In this document: in pieces, positions 9,662-19,003 of the stretch
Numbering within the stretch: the first letter of the stretch is position 1
How the letters are laid out: each line of letters starts with the position of its first letter
Source of the DNA: Motiliproteus sp036961355
Lineage (GTDB): Bacteria > Pseudomonadota > Gammaproteobacteria > Pseudomonadales > Balneatricaceae
Direction of reading: 5' to 3'
Length of the DNA: 64,000 nucleotides
NCBI GenBank assembly: GCA_036961355.1
Contig: JBALVL010000016.1
Coordinates: forward strand, 39,112 to 103,111
Program-made: the position numbers and the translations under genes
Notes under the pieces: model-generated
What the model was told of the DNA's origin: nothing
Databases searched by the model: none
Seen by the model: the letters and a program-made list of their open reading frames with translations, nothing else

Positions 9662-11476
9662 ATGGTCGACCATTCGACATCATCCGGCACCATTGAATCA
9701 TTGTTTGGCGAAGACGTTCCCACGCTTAGCAAACAAACAGGATCCGGTGATTTTTATCTGCCCGCGTCACACGTGCAGCTGCTTGAGCAGTTGGAGCACC
9801 TGAGCCGTTATAGCCATTTCATTCAGGTGATCAGCGGTGTTGCCGGAATCGGCAAATCTACCCTGCTGCACCAGTTCCATCCTGGCACCAGCGACAACTC
9901 CGTCCACGCCTGCTGTATCAACGCGCAACCGGGAAGCAACTGTCACAGTCTGCTTGCCGAACTCGTTGCACAACTCAACCTGGATCGCGATACGTCAACG
10001 TCACCATCTGGTCAGTTGCAGCAATTGATAGAACACTGTGATCTGTTAAAACAGATATCGAAACAGCTACTAATCGTCATTGACGATGCTGAACATCTGT
10101 CTGTTGATGCCTTAGAGTTACTGCTTAACCAACTATCGACACTGCCTGATGATGAGATGCGACCGCACATCGTGCTATTTGCCACCCCAGCAATTCGTCA
10201 GCAACTGGCAGCACCACAGTTTTCTGATGTGGTCGAAAGCAGCTGCCATTTTGTTGAGATGCAGCCTCTCACCGCCGAAGAGGTTAACGGCCTGTTGCAG
10301 CATAGCTTCCGTGCTGTCGCAGCAAGACTGAACGAGCAGCAGCTGCAGCGTATTTATGCCGATTCCTTGGGCTTACCTGGGCGAATCCCTCGCGCGCTCC
10401 GGGCATTAATGAGTGCCGGTAGTCCTTCGTCCAATCCAACAACAGACGCAACCAAACCCTCTGCAGAACCAACAACCCCAGCACCAAGCCTTACGACTGA
10501 GGTATTAAGCAGCCAAGCAGTCGCTGATAATGTCTATGACCTCGACACTCTCGATGCAGCGATTCCGGGCGCCATGCTGCCCGAAAGCGTCCCAGCCAGC
10601 GAAGCTAGCAAAGCCCCAAAAACGCGTTATTGGATGCTAGCCTCTGTCGTGGTATTGCTAGTTATTGGCGCTGGGGTTTGGCAAGCACTGCCCACACTGA
10701 TGGAATACAGCCAATCAAGCTTTACTGAAATGGCCGTAAGCCCTGCCGGTGAAGAGCCCACAACTAACACAATCCAAGATCCAGCCAATAACGAGCGCAT
10801 TCGCCTCAAACTTGATATCGAAGCTAAGCCCACAATCGCGTCCACAGAGCCACCAGTCACCGCTGCTGCAACCGATTTCGAACAACGTCTTGCTCAGGCC
10901 AGAGCAGCACTGGATGCCGAACAAGCGGCTGCCCAAGTGCCGCCAGAACCCGCAGCGGCCGCGCCAACTGAGCCAGCAACAACACAAACATCGCAACAAC
11001 TGACAGCGGCCACCGTCAAAACGCCGCCGTCCTCACCTGGCGATGAGCCCGCCGCTATTGACGTTTCTTCGACGCTGGTATTGAAACTGCCACCAAGCCT
11101 ACCGTCCGACTCTGTTCAAAACACCGCACAGCCAGAAAACAGTGAACAAGCGCAAAATATTGCGCCTGTCTATTACGGTGACGGCAAAACGCTACTGAGC
11201 TGGAAGCCAGCAGATTACAGTCTGCAGATGTTAGGCGCCCGTGAAGAGAAGAATATCGTCGAATTTATCGCATCAATGCCGGATAAGGACAACCTTCACT
11301 ACTTCTTCACCCACTATAAAGACAAGCCTTGGTATGTGGTGATTTACGGTCGCTACGCTTCACGCGCCGAAGCGATGACAGCCAGAGGCGAACTACCCGA
11401 GCCGCTGCGCTCCAAACGCCCTTGGGCTCGCAGTGTAAAAGGAATACAGGGTGATATTCGGAAGGTCGTAAAATAA
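9662..11476 (+). CDS. damX: DamX-like protein: AAA/P-loop domain, membrane segment, SPOR domain
   Basis: A 604-residue inner-membrane protein. The N-terminal P-loop domain has GVAGIGKST (about residues 58-66) and LLIVIDDAEHL as Walker B. A Pro/Thr-rich linker leads to one membrane segment (about residues 324-345), a long Ala/Pro/Glu/Gln-rich periplasmic linker, and a C-terminal SPOR domain (about residues 515-600) that binds denuded glycan at division septa. The start at 9662 is chosen because GAGG precedes it and it avoids the overlap with aroB that the in-frame start at 9614 would cause. Enteric DamX lacks such an intact P-loop, so this is the pseudomonad-like form. Confidence 0.85.
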   Translation: MVDHSTSSGTIESLFGEDVPTLSKQTGSGDFYLPASHVQLLEQLEHLSRYSHFIQVISGVAGIGKSTLLHQFHPGTSDNSVHACCINAQPGSNCHSLLAELVAQLNLDRDTSTSPSGQLQQLIEHCDLLKQISKQLLIVIDDAEHLSVDALELLLNQLSTLPDDEMRPHIVLFATPAIRQQLAAPQFSDVVESSCHFVEMQPLTAEEVNGLLQHSFRAVAARLNEQQLQRIYADSLGLPGRIPRALRALMSAGSPSSNPTTDATKPSAEPTTPAPSLTTEVLSSQAVADNVYDLDTLDAAIPGAMLPESVPASEASKAPKTRYWMLASVVVLLVIGAGVWQALPTLMEYSQSSFTEMAVSPAGEEPTTNTIQDPANNERIRLKLDIEAKPTIASTEPPVTAAATDFEQRLAQARAALDAEQAAAQVPPEPAAAAPTEPATTQTSQQLTAATVKTPPSSPGDEPAAIDVSSTLVLKLPPSLPSDSVQNTAQPENSEQAQNIAPVYYGDGKTLLSWKPADYSLQMLGAREEKNIVEFIASMPDKDNLHYFFTHYKDKPWYVVIYGRYASRAEAMTARGELPEPLRSKRPWARSVKGIQGDIRKVVK

Positions 11477-11526
11477 GGGTATATCTTTGCCATAACCGCC
11501 CCGTCACAGTACAAAACCCCTCCAAT

Positions 11527-11555
11527 TTGTTCTTAACCGCGTTCGCGGGTAAAAT
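11527..11555 (+). promoter_or_regulatory. Candidate sigma-70 promoter for gltB
   Basis: TTGTTC (11527-11532) and TAAAAT (11550-11555) are separated by 17 bases. The spacer contains a CCGCG-TT-CGCGG hairpin. It lies about 94 bases before the gltB start and after the damX stop. Confidence 0.45.
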
Positions 11556-11648
11556 GCATCTCCCTTTTTGGTACATGACACCTGGCTACTATCCCTCCAT
11601 AAACCCCAGGCCATTGTTAACAAAGACTTTTTATATAAGGCTCTGTGT

Positions 11649-14600
11649 ATGAATACAGGACTCTATCGCCCAGGCGAATTTAAAGACAACTGTGGTTTCG
11701 GCCTGATGGCCCACGTTGAAGGCGACAGCAGTCACTCGCTGCTGCTCAAGGCAATCGAATCGCTGACCTGCATGACCCACCGTGGCGGCATCGCTTCCGA
11801 CGGCAAAACCGGTGATGGCTGCGGACTGCTACTGCAGATGCCCGACAGCTTTATTCGCACCATTGTTAACGAAACGTTTGCGACCGAGCTAAGCCAGAAT
11901 TACGGCGTTGGTGTGATCTTCCTGTCACAGAACGAAGCCAACGCGGCTACTGCCCGTGACCGCCTCGAACAGGAGCTGCGTGCCGAGGGGCTCGACGTGA
12001 TCGGCTGGCGTGTCGTGCCGACCGATAAGTCTTCGTGCGGACCGATCGCTCTCGAGACACTGCCGCAGATGGAGCAGGTGTTTGTCAGCGATGGCGGTAA
12101 GCCGGTCGAGCAACTGGCTGTTAGCCTGTTCGTTGCTCGCCGTAAGGCTGAAATTGCGCTGAGCAATGACCCTGACTTCTACGTCTGCAGCCTGTCCAAC
12201 ACCGTACTGTCCTATAAAGGACTGGTGATGCCGGCCGATCTGACCAATTTCTATCTGGATCTGGCTGACGAGCGCATGGCAACTGCCATCTGCATTTTTC
12301 ACCAGCGCTTCTCGACCAACACCGCTCCACGCTGGCCGCTGGCCCAACCGTTCCGCATTCTGGCGCACAACGGTGAGATCAACACCATAGAAGGCAACCG
12401 CAGCTGGTCCAACGCACGGGCCAGTAAGTTCGAAACCGCATTATTGCCGAACCTAAAGGACCTGATGCCGCTGGTCAACACCACCGGATCCGACTCCTCC
12501 AGCCTCGATAACATGGTCGAGCTGCTACTCACCGGCGGCATGGACCTGTACAAGGCCGTTCGTCTGGTAGTACCGCCAGCCTGGCAGAATGTCGAGATGA
12601 TCGACCCTGACCTGCGAGCCTTCTACGAATACAACTCCATGCATATGGAGCCCTGGGATGGCCCCGCCGGCCTGGTGATGACTGACGGCCGGCATGCGGT
12701 CTGTATGCTTGACCGAAACGGCCTGCGGCCATCGCGTTGGGTGCTGACCAAAGACGGCATCCTGTGCACCGCGTCCGAAATCGGCACTTACGATTACAAA
12801 CCCGAAGATGTGGTCGCCAAAGGCCGGATTGGTCCGGGTCAGATGCTGGCAATCGACACCCGCACCGGCGAAGTGCTGCACACCGATGATGTTGACCAGC
12901 AACTCAAGAGCGAACACCCGTACAAAAAATGGCTGCGCGAAAGCTCCTACCGATTGCAGGCGACGCTTAATGAGCGCGATCTGGAGTTCAAGGAGTTCTC
13001 ACCCGAACAGCTTAAGGTGCATCAAAAGATGTACCAAGTCAGCTTCGAAGAGCGCGATCAGGTTTTTCGTCCACTGGCCGAGACGTCGCAGGAAGCGACC
13101 GGATCGATGGGCGACGACACCCCGATGGCGGTACTGTCGCACCGGGTTCGTCCGTTGTACGACTACTTCCGTCAGCAGTTTGCTCAGGTAACCAACCCGC
13201 CGATCGATCCGCTACGTGAAGCGATCGTGATGTCGCTGGAGACCTGCCTGGGTAGCGAGCGTAATGTCTTCGACGATTCTGAGCAGCACGCTAAGCGGAT
13301 CATTCTGGCCTCGCCGGTACTGTCTGCACGCAAGTACCACAAGCTGTTCTATAACGAGATTCTCGGCTTTGAAACCCATAGCCTGAGCCTCAACTATGAC
13401 CCACAGCTTGGTTTACAACAAGCAGTCGCGCAACTGTGTGAGAACGCCGAGAAAGCGGTCAATGACGGCAAGACGCTGTTGATTCTATCGGATCGCAACC
13501 TCAAAGAGGGCCTGCTGCCGATTCACGCACTGATGGCCACCGGCGCGGTTGACAGCCACCTGCGTGCCAAGGGTGTGCGTTGCAACTGCAACCTGATCGT
13601 CGATACCGGCACCGCCCGTGATTCGCACCAGATTGCGGTACTGCTAGGCTGTGGAGCCAGCGCGGTTTATCCGTACCTGTCTTACCGCATCATCAATGAC
13701 ATGGTCGCCAAGGGCGAACTGCTCAGCGATGAAGTCACCGCCCATACCAACTATCGTAAAGGCATCAACAAAGGCCTGTTAAAGATCCTGTCGAAGATGG
13801 GTATCTCCACCATCGCTTCATATCGCGGCGCCAAGCTGTTCGAAGCGGTCGGTCTGGGTGAAGAGATCGTCGATACCTGCTTCCCGGATATCAGCAGCCG
13901 TATCAAAGGGGCTAACTTCTACGACTTCCAGCGCGAGCATCAGCTGCTGGCTAACGATGCCTGGAAACAGCGCAAACCGATCGAACAGGGCGGCAAGCTC
14001 AAGTTTGTTCACGACAAGGAGTACCACGCCTTTAATCCAGACGTAGTTCGCACCATCCAGCAAGCGGTCAGTAGCGGCAATTACGGCACCTACAAAGAGT
14101 TCGCTGCACTGGTTAACGAACGTCCCGTTGCCACCCTTCGTGACCTGTTTAAGCTTAAAGACTGCACCGCTATCCCGCTAAGTGATGTTGAGCCGGTCGA
14201 AAACCTGTTTAAACGCTTCGATTCAGCAGCGATGTCTCTGGGCGCATTATCACCCGAAGCGCACGAAGCCTTGGCACAAGCGATGAACGAGCTGGGTGGT
14301 CGCTCCAACTCCGGCGAAGGTGGTGAAGACCCCGCCCGTTTCGGCACCATCCGTCGCTCCAAAATCAAACAGATCGCCTCGGGCCGTTTCGGTGTGACGC
14401 CGCACTATCTGGTCAACGCCGAAGTACTGCAGATCAAAGTCGCCCAAGGTGCCAAGCCCGGTGAAGGTGGCCAGCTACCCGGTGGTAAGGTTAACCAGTT
14501 GATCGCAACACTGCGTTACTCGGTTCCTGGGGTGACGTTGATCTCACCACCGCCACACCATGATATCTACTCGATCGAGGATCTGGCACAGCTGATCTTT

Positions 14601-16094
14601 GACCTGAAACAGATCAATCCTGAGGCTCTGGTCTCGGTCAAGCTGGTATCGCGCCCTGGCGTTGGCACCATCGCTGCCGGTGTGGCCAAAGCCTACGCAG
14701 ACCTGATCACCATCTCCGGTTATGACGGTGGCACCGCAGCTAGCCCGCTTAGCTCGATCCACCACGCCGGTTCACCGTGGGAGATTGGCCTGGCCGAAAC
14801 CCATCAAGCGCTGATGATCAACAACCTGCGTGATAAGGTTCGGGTGCAAACCGATGGCGGCCTGAAGACCGGCCTGGATGTGGTCAAAGCCGCTATCCTC
14901 GGCGCTGAAAGCTTCGGCTTCGGCACTCTACCGATGGTCGCTCTCGGCTGTAAGTTCCTGCGAATCTGTCACCTCAACAACTGCGCCACCGGTGTCGCCA
15001 CGCAGAACGAATACCTGCGCTCCAAACACTTCATCGGCACCGTGGAGATGGTCAAGCACCTGTTTACCTTCATCGCCGAAGAGACGCGTGAGTGGATGGC
15101 CAAGCTGGGTGTGCGGACGCTGGAAGAGCTGGTCGGACGTACCGATCTGTTGGAAATTCTTCCCGGCATGACCGACAAGCAGAAGCGCCTCGACCTGACG
15201 CCGATCCTGAAGAACGACGCTGTCGATTCCAGCAAACCCCAAACTTGCCAGCAAGCGCAGAACAGCCCTTACGATAAAGGCGCGCTGAACCTGAGCATCA
15301 TCGAAGCAACACGCGATGCGATCGCCAATAAGCGTGGTGGTGAGTTCGATTTCAACATCACTAACTGCGACCGTTCCGTCGGTGCTCGGATTTCGGGTGA
15401 GATTGCCAGGTACCACGGCAATCTCGGCATGAACGACGCGCCGATCCGGGTCAACCTGAAAGGGGTTGCCGGTCAGAGCCTGGGCGTTTGGAACGCCGGC
15501 GGTTTAGAGCTGTATCTCGACGGTGATGCTAACGACTATGTCGGTAAAGGCATGGCTGGCGGCAAGATCGTGATCCGGCCACCGGCAGGCAGTCAGTTCG
15601 AAACACAGAAGACCTCCATCGTTGGTAATACCTGCCTGTACGGCGCCACTGGTGGTCGCTTGTTCGCAGCAGGTGGCGGCGGCGAGCGTTTTGCCGTTCG
15701 CAACTCCGGTGCACATGCTGTGCTCGAAAGTGCCGGCGACCACTGTTGTGAATACATGACTGGCGGTTTGGTCACTGTACTGGGCAACACCGGGCTTAAC
15801 TTCGGTGCCGGTATGACCGGTGGTTTTGCTTATGTCCTGGATATGGACCGCACCTTCGTGGACAAGTACAACCACGAACTGGTTGAGATCCACCGCATCA
15901 GTAACTACCACATGGAGGAGTACCGCAGTCACCTCCAATCCGTGATAACCGAGTATGTCGAGGAAACCCGCAGCGCCTGGGGTCAGCAGTTGCTAGACAA
16001 CTTCGACGACTACATCAACAAGTTCTGGCTGGTCAAACCCAAGGCTGCTGGACTGGGTGAATTGCTCGACAACATGCGTCAACGCCCTGAGTAA
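11649..16094 (+). CDS. gltB: Glutamate synthase (NADPH) large subunit
   Basis: A 1481-residue enzyme that releases ammonia from glutamine and channels it to 2-oxoglutarate, giving two glutamates. The class II amidotransferase domain starts at Cys15 (DNCGFGL) after a short propeptide. A central domain and the FMN synthase domain (about 800-1200) follow. The 3Fe-4S cluster cysteines are in CKFLRICHLNNCATG, and the GXGXG beta-helix domain is at the C-terminus. The start at 11649 has AAGG 8 bases upstream; an in-frame start at 11568 would add 27 residues with no family match. It is followed by gltD. Confidence 0.97.
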   Translation: MNTGLYRPGEFKDNCGFGLMAHVEGDSSHSLLLKAIESLTCMTHRGGIASDGKTGDGCGLLLQMPDSFIRTIVNETFATELSQNYGVGVIFLSQNEANAATARDRLEQELRAEGLDVIGWRVVPTDKSSCGPIALETLPQMEQVFVSDGGKPVEQLAVSLFVARRKAEIALSNDPDFYVCSLSNTVLSYKGLVMPADLTNFYLDLADERMATAICIFHQRFSTNTAPRWPLAQPFRILAHNGEINTIEGNRSWSNARASKFETALLPNLKDLMPLVNTTGSDSSSLDNMVELLLTGGMDLYKAVRLVVPPAWQNVEMIDPDLRAFYEYNSMHMEPWDGPAGLVMTDGRHAVCMLDRNGLRPSRWVLTKDGILCTASEIGTYDYKPEDVVAKGRIGPGQMLAIDTRTGEVLHTDDVDQQLKSEHPYKKWLRESSYRLQATLNERDLEFKEFSPEQLKVHQKMYQVSFEERDQVFRPLAETSQEATGSMGDDTPMAVLSHRVRPLYDYFRQQFAQVTNPPIDPLREAIVMSLETCLGSERNVFDDSEQHAKRIILASPVLSARKYHKLFYNEILGFETHSLSLNYDPQLGLQQAVAQLCENAEKAVNDGKTLLILSDRNLKEGLLPIHALMATGAVDSHLRAKGVRCNCNLIVDTGTARDSHQIAVLLGCGASAVYPYLSYRIINDMVAKGELLSDEVTAHTNYRKGINKGLLKILSKMGISTIASYRGAKLFEAVGLGEEIVDTCFPDISSRIKGANFYDFQREHQLLANDAWKQRKPIEQGGKLKFVHDKEYHAFNPDVVRTIQQAVSSGNYGTYKEFAALVNERPVATLRDLFKLKDCTAIPLSDVEPVENLFKRFDSAAMSLGALSPEAHEALAQAMNELGGRSNSGEGGEDPARFGTIRRSKIKQIASGRFGVTPHYLVNAEVLQIKVAQGAKPGEGGQLPGGKVNQLIATLRYSVPGVTLISPPPHHDIYSIEDLAQLIFDLKQINPEALVSVKLVSRPGVGTIAAGVAKAYADLITISGYDGGTAASPLSSIHHAGSPWEIGLAETHQALMINNLRDKVRVQTDGGLKTGLDVVKAAILGAESFGFGTLPMVALGCKFLRICHLNNCATGVATQNEYLRSKHFIGTVEMVKHLFTFIAEETREWMAKLGVRTLEELVGRTDLLEILPGMTDKQKRLDLTPILKNDAVDSSKPQTCQQAQNSPYDKGALNLSIIEATRDAIANKRGGEFDFNITNCDRSVGARISGEIARYHGNLGMNDAPIRVNLKGVAGQSLGVWNAGGLELYLDGDANDYVGKGMAGGKIVIRPPAGSQFETQKTSIVGNTCLYGATGGRLFAAGGGGERFAVRNSGAHAVLESAGDHCCEYMTGGLVTVLGNTGLNFGAGMTGGFAYVLDMDRTFVDKYNHELVEIHRISNYHMEEYRSHLQSVITEYVEETRSAWGQQLLDNFDDYINKFWLVKPKAAGLGELLDNMRQRPE

Positions 16095-16106
16095 CAGCCG
16101 CGACAG

Positions 16107-16134
16107 GTCGGCTTTATCTAACGATAAAGCCGAC
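16107..16134 (+). terminator. Strong stem-loop between gltB and gltD
   Basis: GTCGGCTTTATC and GATAAAGCCGAC form a perfect 12-bp stem with a TAAC loop, 13 bases after the gltB stop. No T-run follows, so it may be a partial terminator or an RNA-stabilising hairpin that sets the gltB:gltD ratio. Confidence 0.6.
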
Positions 16135-16211
16135 GGTTATCCCACCGCTTTACGCTCCGCCGCGGCGCCACGATCAGGCCGCCCGGGGCCGAACAATGAG
16201 GACGAGGTGTC

Positions 16212-17636
16212 ATGAGTCAACGCCTTAATAACGACTTTCAGTTTATTGAGCTCAAGCGTGAAGAACCAACCAAGGTTGCCGCTGAGATCCGTAAAAAAGA
16301 GTTTGCCGAGATCTATCCTAGCTTTGAGGCCGACCAAGCTTCGGGCCAGGCGCATCGCTGCCTAGAGTGCGGAAACCCGTATTGCGAATGGAAGTGTCCG
16401 GTACACAACTACATTCCAGACTGGCTCAAGCTGGTTTCCGAAGGCAACATCATCGAAGCCGCCGAGTTGTCGCATCAGACCAACTCGCTGCCCGAAGTCT
16501 GTGGCCGAGTCTGCCCGCAAGACCGTCTGTGTGAAGGGGCCTGCACCCTCAACGAAGGCGACTTCGGTGCTGTAACCATCGGTTCGGTGGAGAAATACAT
16601 CACCGATACCGCACTGTCGATGGGCTGGAAGCCCGACATGTCCAAGGTGGTCGCGACCGACAAGAAAGTCGCTATCATCGGTGCCGGACCTGCCGGTATC
16701 GCCTGTGCCGACATTCTATCGCGCAACGGCGTCAGCACCGTGGTGTTCGACCGTCACCCCGAGATTGGCGGCCTGCTGACCTTCGGTATTCCCGAGTTCA
16801 AGCTCGAAAAGAGTGTCATGGTTCGCCGCCGTGAGATCCTCGAAGGGATGGGGATCGAGTTTCGCCTCAACACCGAAATCGGTAAGGATATCGAATTCAA
16901 CGAGCTGCTGGAGCAGTACGACGCAGTCTTCCTCGGCATGGGCACTTACACCTCAATGAAAGGTGGTTTCCCCGGTGAAGATCTTGACGGCGTGGTCGAC
17001 GCACTGCCGTTCCTGATCTCCAACGTCAACCACTGCCTGGGATACGAAAAAGACCCATCAGAGTTTATCGACCTCAACGGCAAGAAAGTTGTCGTGTTGG
17101 GAGGTGGTGATACTGCGATGGACTGCAACCGTACCTCGATCCGCCAGGGCGCGGAAAGCGTTCAATGCGCTTATCGCCGTGACGAAGCCAATATGCCCGG
17201 TTCACGCAAAGAGGTGGTCAACTCCAAACAAGAAGGCGTTGAATTCCTGTTCAACCGTCAGCCGGTCGAGATCGTTGGCGACAACGGTAAGGTGACTGGC
17301 ATCAAGCTGGTCACCACACGGATGGGTGAGCCCGATGCCAACGGCCGCCAGAGCGCCGAAGTGATCGAAGGCAGCGAAGAGATCGTGGCAGCCGATGCGG
17401 TATTGGTGGCGTTCGGATTCAGCCCCAGCCCGGCGCCTTGGTTCGAACAGTTCGACATCCAGCTCGATCCACGGGGTCGGGTACTGGCACCAGCCAACGG
17501 TGACTTCGCCTTCCAGACCACCAACCCCAAAATCTTTGCTGGTGGTGACATGGTGCGCGGATCAGACTTGGTGGTTACCGCGATCGACGAAGGCCGCAAG
17601 GCTGCCGAAGGCATTCTCGACTATCTGGAGCTCTAG
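16212..17636 (+). CDS. gltD: Glutamate synthase small subunit
   Basis: A 474-residue flavoprotein that takes electrons from NADPH and feeds the GltB FMN/Fe-S centres. The N-terminal domain has two cysteine clusters, CLECGNPYCEWKCP and CGRVCPQDRLCEGAC, for 4Fe-4S clusters. Then come the FAD site GAGPAGIACA (about residues 156-165) and the NADPH site VLGGGDTAMDC. Length is typical. It lies 117 bases after gltB and is followed by a strong terminator. Confidence 0.97.
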   Translation: MSQRLNNDFQFIELKREEPTKVAAEIRKKEFAEIYPSFEADQASGQAHRCLECGNPYCEWKCPVHNYIPDWLKLVSEGNIIEAAELSHQTNSLPEVCGRVCPQDRLCEGACTLNEGDFGAVTIGSVEKYITDTALSMGWKPDMSKVVATDKKVAIIGAGPAGIACADILSRNGVSTVVFDRHPEIGGLLTFGIPEFKLEKSVMVRRREILEGMGIEFRLNTEIGKDIEFNELLEQYDAVFLGMGTYTSMKGGFPGEDLDGVVDALPFLISNVNHCLGYEKDPSEFIDLNGKKVVVLGGGDTAMDCNRTSIRQGAESVQCAYRRDEANMPGSRKEVVNSKQEGVEFLFNRQPVEIVGDNGKVTGIKLVTTRMGEPDANGRQSAEVIEGSEEIVAADAVLVAFGFSPSPAPWFEQFDIQLDPRGRVLAPANGDFAFQTTNPKIFAGGDMVRGSDLVVTAIDEGRKAAEGILDYLEL

Positions 17637-17672
17637 GCTCTAGCCTGATCTTGAGCTAAGTCAGATCCCCAG

Positions 17673-17705
17673 AAAAAAGCACGGTTTAATACCGTGCTTT
17701 TTTTT
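17673..17705 (+). terminator. Intrinsic terminator after gltD
   Basis: AAAAAAGCACGGT and ACCGTGCTTTTTT form a 13-bp stem around TTAAT and continue into a T-run. The A-run on the left arm means it could work in both directions. Confidence 0.9.
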
Positions 17706-17731
17706 GTCTGGGGCACAGGAAGCCTTATACT
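17704..17731 (+). promoter_or_regulatory. Candidate hemE promoter
   Basis: TTGTCT (17704-17709) and TATACT (17726-17731) are 16 bases apart, 37 bases before the hemE ATG. The -35 box overlaps the tail of the gltD terminator. Confidence 0.5.
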
Positions 17732-17768
17732 AAGCGCAATTATTTAGCCTCGATTGAGACCTGCTCTT

Positions 17769-18848
17769 ATGTCACAACAGTTTCCGGAACTGAAAAACGA
17801 CCGTTTCCTGCGCGCCTTGCTGCGTCAGCCCGTTGATATCACCCCCGTTTGGATGATGCGTCAGGCCGGCCGCTATCTGCCCGAGTACAAAGCCACCCGC
17901 AAAAATGCCGGTGACTTCATGAGCCTGTGCATGAACGCGGACTTTGCCTGCGAGGTGACCATCCAGCCGCTCGAGCGCTACCCGCTGGATGCTGCGATCC
18001 TGTTCTCCGACATCCTCACCATCCCTGACGCAATGGGATTGGGTCTCTACTTCGAGGAAGGTGAAGGCCCGAAGTTTAAAAAAGTCGTCCGTACTGAAGC
18101 CGATGTTGACGCGCTACCGATCCCCGATGTGACTACCGATCTGGGTTATGTGATGAAAGCGGTCAGCACCATCCGTCACGAGCTTAACGGCCGCGTGCCG
18201 CTGATCGGCTTCTCGGGCAGTCCTTGGACACTAGCCACCTACATGGTCGAAGGCGGCTCCTCCAAGGATTTCCGCCACGTTAAGCGGATGATGTTCGAAA
18301 CCCCTGAGGTGATGCACCAGCTGCTCGACAAGTTGGCACAGACCGTCACCGCGTACCTCAACGAGCAGATCAAGTCAGGCGCACAAGCGGTACAGATCTT
18401 TGATACCTGGGGCGGCGTACTGAGCACCTCGTGCTACGATGAGTTCTCCCTCAAGTACATGCAGAAGATCGTCAACGGTCTGATTCGCGAGTACAACGGC
18501 CGCAAAGTGCCGGTGATCCTGTTCACCAAGAACGGCGGCCAGTGGCTCGAATCCATCGCTGCAACCGGCACCGACGCGGTTGGTCTTGATTGGACCACCG
18601 ACATAGATAACGCCCGCGATCGCATTGGCTCGCAAGTGTCGATTCAGGGCAATATGGACCCTTGTGTGCTGTACGCTGGCAAAGATCGTATCCGTGCTGA
18701 AGTGGAAAATATCCTGTCTCGCTTTGGCAACAATCCAGGCCACGTATTTAACCTGGGTCACGGTATTCACCAGTTTGTCGATCCGGCCCATGCAGGATAC
18801 TTTGTTGAGGCGGTGCATGAGTTGAGTGCTAAGTACCATTCAAAATAA
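17769..18848 (+). CDS. hemE: Uroporphyrinogen decarboxylase
   Basis: A 359-residue cytoplasmic enzyme that decarboxylates the four acetate side chains of uroporphyrinogen III to give coproporphyrinogen III in haem synthesis. It shows LKNDRFLRALLRQP, the signature WMMRQAGRYLPEY and the catalytic-loop FSDILTIPDAMG. The ATG at 17769 gives the canonical MSQQF-type start; the in-frame TTG at 17754 would add five residues with no support. The last five codons and the stop lie in the first of four 16-bp tandem repeats. Confidence 0.97.
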   Translation: MSQQFPELKNDRFLRALLRQPVDITPVWMMRQAGRYLPEYKATRKNAGDFMSLCMNADFACEVTIQPLERYPLDAAILFSDILTIPDAMGLGLYFEEGEGPKFKKVVRTEADVDALPIPDVTTDLGYVMKAVSTIRHELNGRVPLIGFSGSPWTLATYMVEGGSSKDFRHVKRMMFETPEVMHQLLDKLAQTVTAYLNEQIKSGAQAVQIFDTWGGVLSTSCYDEFSLKYMQKIVNGLIREYNGRKVPVILFTKNGGQWLESIAATGTDAVGLDWTTDIDNARDRIGSQVSIQGNMDPCVLYAGKDRIRAEVENILSRFGNNPGHVFNLGHGIHQFVDPAHAGYFVEAVHELSAKYHSK

Positions 18849-18895
18849 GAACCACTCGAAGTAAGTACTATTCAAAGTAAGTACCACGCCAAGTA
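18832..18895 (+). repeat. Four 16-bp tandem repeats across the hemE stop codon
   Basis: The units are AGTACCATTCAAAATA, AGAACCACTCGAAGTA, AGTACTATTCAAAGTA and AGTACCACGCCAAGTA. The first encodes the last residues of HemE. Each unit plus the base after it reads as a short TyrHisSerLys-like peptide followed by TAA in its own register, because 16 is not a multiple of three. This looks like local duplication of the gene's 3' end. Confidence 0.85.
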
Positions 18896-18915
18896 AACTG
18901 GTTCATTGAGCCAAT

Positions 18916-18954
18916 AAAAACCCCGTAGCAGGCTGCTGGTACGGGGTTTTTTTT
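18916..18954. terminator. Bidirectional intrinsic terminator between hemE and the lone TRAP binding protein
   Basis: AAAAACCCCGTA and TACGGGGTTTTT form a 12-bp stem around a 12-base GC-rich loop with T-runs on both strands. It can end hemE and the convergent gene at 19004. Confidence 0.9.
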
Positions 18955-19003
18955 ATCTGGCGATCCGGTTTTCTCTGAATTACTATCCATATAGTTCCGC
19001 GAC

